Shown piece after piece: positions 55,245-64,000 of a stretch of DNA of 64,000 nt. The notes under the pieces were generated by a model. It was not told where the DNA came from and made no database searches. It was given only the letters and a program-made list of their open reading frames with translations. Source of the stretch: Pterobdella sp. o SKG-2022 (taxonomy: Eukaryota > Annelida > Clitellata > Hirudinida > Piscicolidae); NCBI GenBank assembly GCA_964035795.1, contig OZ038323.1, forward strand, positions 4,268,079 through 4,332,078, read 5' to 3'. Positions within the stretch are counted from its first letter, which is position 1, and every line of letters begins with the position of its first letter. A program made the position numbers and the translations under genes.

Positions 55245-58200
55245 TTTCCTTAACCACCTTTTTAGCCGGTCTAACAACTGTTTATGTTATACACAGCTTA
55301 TATACATTATCTGAATTATACAGTGTACCAACATGCAATAAAGAAGAAGGCTCAAAATGTCTTCAACCTTACCTACTTAAAAATCCTTCGATGCAGGTTT
55401 AAATCTTCATATATTACGTTTTAAAATATATTTTCAAAATGCATTGAAATTCATAGCAGAATATAAGTTGAGGTATTCAATTTTCTTAAAGCTAGTTAAT
55501 TTTCACAGGTTCTTATTTATACTTCATTGAACTATGGACATAAAACCAATCTTGTATGGTCCAGCCATTTTTTCAAAGTTGAGGAAGACTTTGAAAAGTT
55601 GGTCATAGTATAAACTCAATCAGTTTTGTTTTAATGAATCTTTTGTCTACTAAATATACACACAACAAGGCTTAATCAAATAAAATACACAAAATTGTAA
55701 ATTCAAAAATATTTTTTCGAAAATCAGAGAAATACAGATCGAAATTCCAAAGAAAGTAAGAAACAATGGAACCATGTTCACTACCCTGGTCTTAAGGGAG
55801 TTAGAAGATGATGACATAGAGAAGGAAAAGGTCAAATGGACCATAACTAAGACAGCTTTTCTAACCACTTACACTTTTCCCCAACCTTCAGAGTTCAAAC
55901 TCATGGGAGGTTCCAAAGAGGTTTGTCAAATTTATTTATTGTTTAAAGTTTACCTTAACCTTTACTGAGGAAAATAAATTATATAAAGAATGATAATGGT
56001 TTTGAAATTACAATATATTATATGTATGCATGTGAGTTGACCAACAATCACCTTTAATTGGAGTTCACAATCACAATTTTAACTATTGTTAACATGTTGA
56101 ATTCAACATTTGATCACTAAAATTGGAAATATTATTACCAAGTTTAAAAAAGCCTGTTAAAAAATTGAACTTTTCAATCAAAAACATTTTTAGCTTTTTA
56201 CAATTGTATTATCATGCTTAAGCAATTGAGTTTTTTTAATCAAAATTAAACCCTAATAAGTACATATAGAATTGAAATCCTATACATTTCATTGTCATAA
56301 TGAGGGGTTAATAGATGTTTTATGGTGATTTCATGTTATAATTTTAAATATAGTTCATCATATCTACCTCGAACAGGCTGAGACTCAACCTCCAGTTGAT
56401 TTGAACACTCCCCTTTCTCATTGGCACTCCAAATTATTCTTCAACATAATAAACCAGCCTCAGTTGTTACCTAAGCAGCACTTACCTCATGAAGTTGGCC
56501 AACATATAAAACTCTTCTCAAATACAGAGTACTTGCCAGTCTTCTACTTGGATGAGTTTAGCATCCGAGTCAAGGATCTTTTACCCATAAATACATCTAG
56601 CACTCACATGCCACTACAAGTTATATACAAAGGATCTTCATTTGGCAAATTGAGGTTTTGGTCCAGTCTGCAAAATTCATTGGCTTCATACACTAGCATG
56701 GGGTTCACTGAGCGAGATTTGGATGAAGTTAAAAGTATATTTGTTGATACAAACTTTGTTCTCCTCCTTCTCACTTTCCTGGTATCTGCATTCCATTTAT
56801 TGTTTGACTTTCTGGCCTTCAAAAATGACATTTCTTTCTGGAGAAACAAGAAGCATATGGTGGGACTTTCCACATGGTCCATCTCATGGAGATGCTTCAG
56901 CAGCATCATCATCTTCTTTTTCCTTCTTGACAAACAGACCAGCCTCCTTGTCCTCATCCCTTCAGGCATTTCTACTCTTATCGAGATGTGGAAGATGACG
57001 AAAGCATTCAAGATAAGTATATGGATGGATGGGTGGAGGGTGAGAATGAGTACTGGAGGAAATGAGAGTGCAGAAGAGCTTAAAACTGACGCCTTTGATA
57101 CTCAGGTTGGTGTTTTGATTGCGAAATATTTTTAAAATTCATTTTCATATTTTCATTTTTTTATTGTGATTATTATTTTCATTATTAAACTTGACAGTTT
57201 TTATTATAACAGGCAATGAAGAAATTATCATATGTGTTACTACCTCTTGTATTCTTAGGTGCTGTCTATTCTCTTCTTTATACCCCTCATAAAAGGTTTA
57301 ATAAATATTTCAAATCAAAAACGTGTACTTACATCATAATGGTACACAGTTGGTATTCATGGACGATACAGAGCCTTTCAAACGGCGTGTACGCTTTTGG
57401 GTTCATCTTCATGCTTCCCCAGCTGTTCATCAATTACAAGGTTCTATTTTTGTCTACTTTTTATAAACCTCATATTCGCACGACCTAATGGTCGACTTAC
57501 GCACTTACTCGTTTACCTAAAATTATAATTGTATAGGATATACTTCGTGTGTGGTCATGTTTTTTTTTGGTGAAACCTCTCTTGAGAATGAAAAATGATT
57601 TTGAGCTTTTATGAGGAAGAGAGCTTATATGTTTATCAAGTTACTTATAGATGTGTAACTATCATAAAAATATCAATCAAATCCTTTTTATAGCCCGTTT
57701 TCTTTTTTACCAAGGGTTGGGCTTCTATCATAAAAATATATACTTATGAATTTAAATTTGAATGAATTTTTAGTTGAAATCTGTGGCTCATCTTCCTTGG
57801 AAGGCTTTCACTTACAAGGTTCTTGTTTAATGATTGGAACAAATGAAAAAGGCAATACAACATTAGATAACAAAGCAAGGCTCTTTTCAAACAAATATAA
57901 CAAATAACATACGATAACACAACAAAACAACACAAATAGATAAATGTTTATAATATAACATCCGAAACTGTTTTTATCGATCTTGCTCGCTATGTAATGT
58001 TGTTTCCCGCCACAGGCATTCAACACTTTCATCGATGACGTGTTTGCTTTCATCATCACCATGCCGACCACTCACAGACTAGCTTGTTTCCGTGATGATG
58101 TCATCTTCCTTATATATCTCTACCAGAGATGGTGTGTGTGTGTGTGTGGGTTAATTTTTGAAATAATCATGACAAAATCAATAATATGCTATTCGAAGGT

Positions 58201-58310
58201 TGTATCCAGTGGACAAGACTCGAGTAAATGAGTTTGGGCAGAGTTTTGACGAGGTGAAGGATGGGGAGGGTGATGCTAATGGAGATAGTGCAGTTAAAAA
58301 AAACCAGTAG
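55241..58310 (+). CDS. CLPTM1L: CLPTM1L (CRR9) ER membrane lipid scramblase-family protein
   Basis: Multi-pass ER protein; the human orthologue scrambles glucosaminyl-phosphatidylinositol for GPI-anchor synthesis. Exons 55241-55396, 55509-55597, 55728-55920, 56377-57105, 57213-57295, 57350-57440, 57774-57818, 58016-58131, 58199-58310. All phases agree and give 537 residues, matching the usual 538. Family blocks in order: N-terminal membrane segment, CLQPYLLKNPSMQ, PKKVRNNGTMFTT, LSHWHSKLFFN, RVKDLLPIN, SIFVDTN, LLFDFLAFKNDISFW, WRCFSSIIIFFFLLDKQTSL, DTQAMKKLSYVLLPL, SWYSWTIQSLSNGVYAFGF, HLPWKAFTYKAFNTFIDDVF, IITMPTTHRLACFRDDV, YPVDKTRVNEFGQSF. The intron 57296-57349 is only 54 nt. The last exon uses an AAG acceptor after a short TG run. 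Confidence 0.95.
57671..57723. repeat. dispersed repeat with AGCCCGTTTTCTTT core, copy 2 (CLPTM1L intron)
   Basis: Counterpart of 50701-50753, about 50 bp upstream of a CLPTM1L exon. Short length and sharp ends suggest a solitary element remnant. Confidence 0.7.
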
Positions 58311-60912
58311 ATAATGAATTTTAAGACGAAATAATAATAATAAATCACAGAAAATTTTATTTATTATTAAAAATAAAAAATTATATTTAGAAAGATCAAT
58401 GTCATTATTACGAGTAAAATATGCCGATGCCAAGTTACGTTTATTTATAAATATTTCCTTTCTGTTAGCAATAGTGAGAAATTAATATTTTCTCTTTCTT
58501 GATTTTAGTTTTAAATGCTTTTTAACAAAATTTCATTATTGAATTACCACGGTATTGAATCATTCTATTGGTTTTACGTTTGTTTTCGTACTAGCACGGG
58601 TTAAGATGAGGTTTATAATAGTTTTTGCTTCAAAAACAAGAACAAGGTGACAGAGAAAGCTGCAGATGTTTCAAACTTGATTTGGTTATCTTGTAATAAA
58701 AACCTACAGATGACCATTTGTTGAATTTTATATAACTGTAATTTGATCTCTTTCATCTTTCCAAACAGCACCTATCACAAAGACTCACTGATTTCACAAC
58801 CTTATCCTCTCTCTACATAACCCTTTCATAGACAATTTCAACTACTAGCTCAAGTTTAAGACAATGTTTTTTCATCACTTTTTTCCAAACTGGTTCTGGT
58901 TTTCCCTTTTATTTACTACTTCAAACCTCTACATCTTCATACAATTGTCTTTTTTTTTTACAAGCTCAAAGCCGCTTGTTTTAAAAGACTTATTGTCTTA
59001 CCACAATCTACCCATCAACTTTTTATTCCTTCACCAATATATCTGTTGAAGTTATACGGCGTGTTTCATATTAATAATAAACTCTCTTTACTTCAATTTT
59101 TACTACTCATTATTGGTTTCAATTAATAGTTGTAATTTTGCTGCACCAGCCAATGAAATTGTAAGTTTTTATAAAGTTAAAAATTTGTATACTTGATAAT
59201 GTGACTTCAACTTACAAAAAGCTTTATGTTGTATTCAGTTAATAAGTGTTTGATTAAAATTGGTTCTCGTATTAAGGTTATTTATTAAATTTTCCTTTAA
59301 CATTTCATTCGTTTGTAAGCTTATGGGGCAAAAAGCTGTAGATTATTGTTGAAGTTTTTATTTAAATGTTGTATTATGTTATCAAATAAATATAATTATT
59401 TAATTTTTAAAGAAAGATAAACTTACATCGATTTCTCATCCGCACATAATCCTCTACATAAATACAAACGCATACAAAATTAATTCGGAACACAGAAGGA
59501 GAATTTTCAACATGTAATTATACGTAGAAAGTAAAAGGTTGATAATGATAGTTGATTCTAATTATGAAGATAAGTTTGATTGTAATAAGGACATTCATAT
59601 TAATTATAATTGTAACAAGAGACATTAAATTATTGACAACATGATACTAGTCATAATGATCAAAAAATATATATTTCAACTCAATAAGAACTTTAATTTA
59701 TTTATAGAAACGTGCATTTGTATAGCGCTAATCAAAAGTTGAAACGGTATTTCCTTAGCTCTAAATGTGTCTGTGAAACAGCACTATGTAGCTTCCCGCT
59801 GATGTAATGGCTAAAACAAATGAAAGTTATTATGATAGTGTAATTAAAGTATGAGAAATGATTTAAAAGGAAGAAGTAGGAAAAGTATAGTAATATAAAA
59901 AATAATGATGTAGCAGTAAAAACCCAGTGAAACCAAAGTAAAACTTTCAATGATTATAAAGCAAAAAACAAAGTGCAAAAGTGATGCTACCTTCATCAAA
60001 ACTTATGATTCTGTTGTGATATATTTTAAGTAGAAGTTATAAAATTTCTTATTTTGAGTCTAATTTACAGAAATGTTATTTAACAATTACTAAGATGTAA
60101 TCCTTGAACTATATAAATGTAATGTGGAAATTACATAAATGCAACGAACCATAAAAATAAGTAATTTTTAGATTATAAACGGTCAACAGACACTAATTAA
60201 AGAAAAAACTGCTAAATCGTCTCAATCGCTATATAAAGTAACAATAATGAAAAAAGATTAGTGAGTAAAACAACAGTAAAATATATAAAATGAAGCTAAT
60301 CATCATCAAATCGAACAGCATAAAAATCTAAAAATAACTGCCAATCAGGAATAAATAAAGTCAATAAACTTCATCCTACATATCCCATGCATACTTAAGC
60401 TGATGATTAGATCAACATTATAAAGTATAACCACTTATCACTTCCGGTTTAACAGCTGATCAACTGCTTATAATGATAAGACTAACCTAGATAAAAGCAT
60501 ATATGACCAATAAAAATCTAAGCAAAATTTAACAACCACCAATATCTTTGTGTGTCTGAAGAGGTATGTTTTTGATTTTATGTTTTTATTATTAATTATT
60601 TTTTTATTATTTAAATTATTTTTCATTAAAATAAAAAAGTAATTATTATTTTGTTGTTTATGTTTAATATTATTGTTGTCTATATACTTTCCTGAAGATC
60701 GAAAAGGAGAGTTAATTGAATTAATTAGTTTTGGTCTTGAGGGTTTTGTTGCATCAATAAGCTATTATGATATACTGAAATACAATAATAATTCACTGAA
60801 TAAATTGAATGTGTTTTTAATAATAAAAATAAAAATTACAATGATGATAGAAAATAATCAAAATCATAAACAAAACAAATAAAAAATATAAAAACAAAAT
60901 AATTAATAAGAT
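58311..60912. other. intergenic region between convergent CLPTM1L and GOLGA7
   Basis: AT-rich. Holds the CLPTM1L 3' UTR, one copy of the AGCTT(C/T)(G/A)TG dispersed repeat (59192-59245) and the GOLGA7 3' flank. Open frames here are low-complexity or lack an ATG and splice support. Confidence 0.5.
59192..59245. repeat. dispersed AGCTTCGTG-type repeat, copy near 59.2 kb
   Basis: Reads CTTGATAATGTGACTTCA, ACTTACAAAAAGCTTTATGT, CAGTTAATAAGTGT. Same motif order as 26565-26625 and the right arm of the 52226 palindrome. Confidence 0.6.
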
Positions 60913-61657
60913 TTATGGTGATGTTGCTTGTGTGAGGAGGCAGATCTCAAGAACTCTTAAACCCCGTTCGATGGGATCGACCAATAGGAGGCCTCGGGGA
61001 ATGTAAATCTTGGTGTTTTGTTCTTGTATGTACCTGCTTATCTTCTTTAACATCTACAGTTAAGAGTTTGAGAGTGGGTTGAAAAAATTAATAATTGATA
61101 ACTTTATATACAAAAAACATTTTAAAAAATGAAATTGTGAGTAAAATTTTTCAAAGCAACTGACTGCCTACCTTATCATAATGGGTGTCAATGAAAAGAA
61201 AGACGAGGTAAGCAGTGAGACAAGCAAAGCAGTTTTCACAGAAAGTCTTTGCATTTAGTTGTTCTGCCTCTGCATACATGGCATTTAGCTCTCCTATAGT
61301 TTTCTCAAATGTTGTCCTGTCTATCTTTTAATGTCAAAAAATCCAGAGTTTAATGAAGGTGATGTTTTTATTTTATTTAATTAATGTTCTGGGTAATGAA
61401 TTTTTTATTGAATGTAGGTTATAATCTTGGTAAAAATGAAAATTGAAGTAGTTTTAGGTGAATAAAAAGCATTGTAACATAAATTAAAACTAATACAACA
61501 TTCGAACCAACTTTAATATTCCATTTCAAAATAAAAACTGTTTTATATTTTGAACCTTCATTTCTAATTCTTGAGGGTATTTGCTCTGAAATTTGACCGC
61601 AGTACCATCGCAATAATCCCTTTGTACGAAAATTTTAACGCACTGAGTTGTCGACAT
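60913..61657 (-). CDS. GOLGA7: GOLGA7 (GCP16) palmitoyltransferase accessory subunit
   Basis: ERF4-domain Golgi protein. In animals it partners DHHC palmitoyltransferases such as ZDHHC9, which modify Ras. Three minus-strand exons, all phase 0: 61657-61556, 61324-61172 and 61053-60913; 131 residues against about 137 in vertebrates. The ATG at 61657 opens [35 protein letters not shown] follows, then the Cys motif [11 protein letters not shown] (sites of palmitoylation in relatives), [12 protein letters not shown], and [17 protein letters not shown]. The C-terminus after LEI is short (CLLTQATSP) and diverges from other animals. No parts are missing. Confidence 0.95.
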
Positions 61658-63144
61658 TTTCTTGTTATATGTAAAAATGTTCAAGAAAAACTTTCAATAA
61701 TTGTTTAAATAAACTTCTAATACCACTTCAATCATTAGTTATAAACGAAACTTTTATGCGCTTGAAACTTCAAAAAACAAAAAAAGTTAAAAAAAACGGA
61801 ATTAATATAATGATTTTTCGAAAATTTAAATTAAAATCTTTAAAACTTTAGACAATATAATAAACAAGTTCGCAAAGAATTGTAAAACAATGACAATAAA
61901 AGTTTAAAGTTTTTTGCGAGCTTTTATTATGAAATTTCAAAGCGAAAAATGATCTAATATTGAAGTTTGAAATTTTTATTACTTTGAAATCAAATTCAAT
62001 ATAAAAAAATGTCCCTATTCAATGAATCTTTATGAAATTTTTTTTTACCTACCAAAGCACCAACATTAAAGCATACATATGAACAAACAAAAAATTTCAG
62101 ACTAAAAATCAAGTTTTTCAAACTGAAGGTTTATAAAATAAGCTTTCAATTTATTTAAATGTTGCCAAAGTCGATTCCGAATTTAGATGGCTCGTCTTCT
62201 AAACTCGATGAATTGCATTCATATCAGCTAATGTAGAAATTAAGCGATTAGATGTAGCGTGCTTATTTGAAGTGCTGGGTAAACCCACTGCAAGTCATTT
62301 CATCTGCGCTAGAATCGCATTCGACGTTATATTGAACGGAGGCTTGTTTGGGTAATTTTTCAGAATAGTTGGGGTTATATATTTCAACCTTGTAGAAGTG
62401 ACAATTTTATGGCTTTTAAACAGCATTCATACTGCTACTCCTGGAGTGGCTCTCATCCTTGTCACTCCAAGCGTAATCTTCTCCTTGAAAGATAAATCAA
62501 ATTAAATCTACTTATTTCATATTATATAAATAAATAAAATCTTGAAAAAGATACTGTTATGAGTGGTATAAAGAATCAAAAGCAAACCAGCATCAGCGCA
62601 GCCTGGCCCGGACCCGCTGCCAAGTGTTAGTAATGACCCAGAGATCTATTTTAGAACAATTTAAACCTTATCTCAATTTTTGACTAAATATAAAAACCAT
62701 CCTTCCTAAGCAATATTAACTGCTCCATTTATCACAGAGCCCCGAAGATCTTAGTCGTGGCAAGTTGTCATCTTAAACCTTCACTATCTGCACGTAAGCA
62801 CTCCCATGTCATTTTGCAGTATTGATGTTGGCATGGAGAAGTATTTGTTGAAATATTCATTTTAAACCGAGTTTGCAAAGTCGTTTTGAATAAAAAGTCT
62901 TGAAGAAACATCGTTTCAAAAACTAGCCCGTATTAACTTAATATTTAAAAACTATTACAACGTATTAAAATCTAAAAATTTCATACGCATTCCTAAAAAC
63001 TAGAATACTATTCAAAAATCCATGTATTAAGTTATAAAAATTTGAATGGAGTGACATACTGGGAGAGTTCCTCCAACTTTCCTTGTTCTTTCACTCCTTC
63101 CTCTTTCTCGGCTCTTTCTCTGTTCTTGCACCTTTCCACTAGAG

Positions 63145-63311
63145 TATGTCCAGACAAAGTGATATCGCTCAAGCTTGCCTCTTTCTGCTAGGCAAATCCT
63201 CTTCTTCTTCGTCTTCTTCCTCTTTTTCCTCCTTCTCATGCTCCTTTCTTCTTTTCATTTTGGCATGTCCACGTGAGTTGCAAATACTCAAGCTCCTTTT
63301 GCTTCTGCTTT
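63145..63311. repeat. degenerate tandem repeat in a polypyrimidine tract
   Basis: 63145-63190 and 63266-63311 share TATGTCCA/CATGTCCA, a CTCAAGCT block and CTTTCTGCT/GCTTCTGCT with a spacing of about 121 bp. The sequence between is almost pure CTT/CCT. Confidence 0.55.
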
Positions 63312-63707
63312 TTCCTATTTCTTCTTTTCCATTGTTTTTTTCTTGCATATCATTCATATCAAATTTTTAATAATTTAATACATATAACTAAAGAATAGAA
63401 TAACAGTCTTGAAACGCCGTCTCAACGAAACGCCTTCAAAACTTGGGTCCCTGCAAACAGTTAAAACGATTTTCTCAAATACCCTGCCATCCACAACATG
63501 AATGCTCCAAACTGAATGGAAATTTTCACATTCACAGAATGAAAGTGCATGACAAACTTGTCTCAACAAAAACTGGCAACTTAATGACAAATACGAAAGC
63601 CAATATTGCTTGTTCAAGAAGGTTTTTATAAATAGCCAAAAACCTCGACAAGATCCAAATAGGCCCGAAAAGAATCCCCAAATACATTACATTGCCACCC
63701 AACAACA

Positions 63708-63822
63708 AGCACCCGGACCTCTTTTTGTTGTCCCAAACGTCTTGTTGCCTTGAAACTATTGATGTTGCCCCAGACTTCTTCTTGTTGCCTCGGACCTCGT
63801 GTTGCCTCAGACCTCTTCTATG
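63708..63822. repeat. degenerate tandem repeat, unit near TTGTTGCCTCGGACCTC
   Basis: At least five imperfect copies of a 17-26 bp unit follow one another: TTGTTGTCCCAAACGTC, TTGTTGCCTTGAAAC, GATGTTGCCCCAGACTTC, TTGTTGCCTCGGACCTC and GTGTTGCCTCAGACCTC. Confidence 0.75.
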
Positions 63823-64000
63823 CATTTTCTAACACTGTTTTTTTTTTGCGTCCACGTCACGTTCTTTAATAAGAAAAGGAAATACCAGCTTCATTTGGCA
63901 TGTTTTTGGTTTTTGCACCCAATTAGTTCTCAGAAAACAGGAATTAAATGAGCAAAGTTCTGATTTGTTGAGAGGCTAGTGGTGTCAGAGGCGAAGGAGG

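Larger units (their letters stand above)
61658..64000. other. AT-rich to mixed-composition region without a recognised gene
   Basis: 62.2-62.9 kb is less AT-rich than its surroundings and may be an old mobile-element relic, but no protein domain can be read. 63.05-63.35 kb is a polypyrimidine tract and 63.70-63.82 kb a degenerate tandem repeat. No exon can be supported up to the window end. Confidence 0.5.

Noticed and set aside
62160..62870. Mobile-element protein relic
   Set aside because: Composition differs from the surroundings but no domain could be read in any frame; a translated search would be needed.

Overview
This is a nuclear window from an animal, most likely an invertebrate. 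The DNA is very AT-rich, full of di- and trinucleotide microsatellites, and its genes are split by GT..AG introns of 54 nt to over 4 kb. The encoded families (OXR1/TLDc, LRR-Ig receptor, SLC26, HSD17B8, TOX, CLPTM1L, GOLGA7) are metazoan. I cannot name the phylum from the sequence. Start codons, splice junctions and reading phases were worked out by hand; where phases agree across all junctions I treat the model as firm.

Layout. 1-5579: no supportable gene. 5580-17296 (+): an OXR1/NCOA7-type gene (LysM, GRAM-like, C-terminal TLDc) with 14 well-placed exons from about 12.0 kb and three inferred 5' exons. 18136-29322 (+): a single-pass LRR-Ig receptor whose whole ectodomain and membrane span lie in one 1.6 kb exon, while four distant exons encode a tail of 11-residue repeats. 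29961: tRNA-Phe. 33670-36404 (-): an SLC26 anion transporter, four exons. 40010-43596 and 45640-48652 (+): tandem HSD17B8-like dehydrogenases with the same eight-exon structure. 50099: a second, identical tRNA-Phe cassette. 50886-54928 (-): a TOX-type HMG-box factor with a glutamine-rich N-terminus and a LINE relic in one intron. 55241-58310 (+): CLPTM1L, head-to-head with TOX (312 bp between start codons). 60913-61657 (-): GOLGA7. 61658-64000: no gene, degenerate pyrimidine-rich tandem repeats.

The genes are unrelated housekeeping, membrane and regulatory genes, not an operon or island. Functional links are loose: HSD17B8 belongs to mitochondrial fatty-acid synthesis, OXR1 to oxidative-stress resistance, CLPTM1L and GOLGA7 to ER/Golgi lipid handling and protein palmitoylation.

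The most unusual signals are: the hendecad-repeat tail of the LRR-Ig receptor; the paired identical tRNA-Phe cassettes enclosed by an 8-bp outer inverted repeat; three foldback palindromes, one of which carries a motif dispersed at four or more other sites; short intron segments kept nearly identical between the two HSD17B8 copies although the rest of their introns has diverged; and alternative 5' ends of the OXR1 gene.
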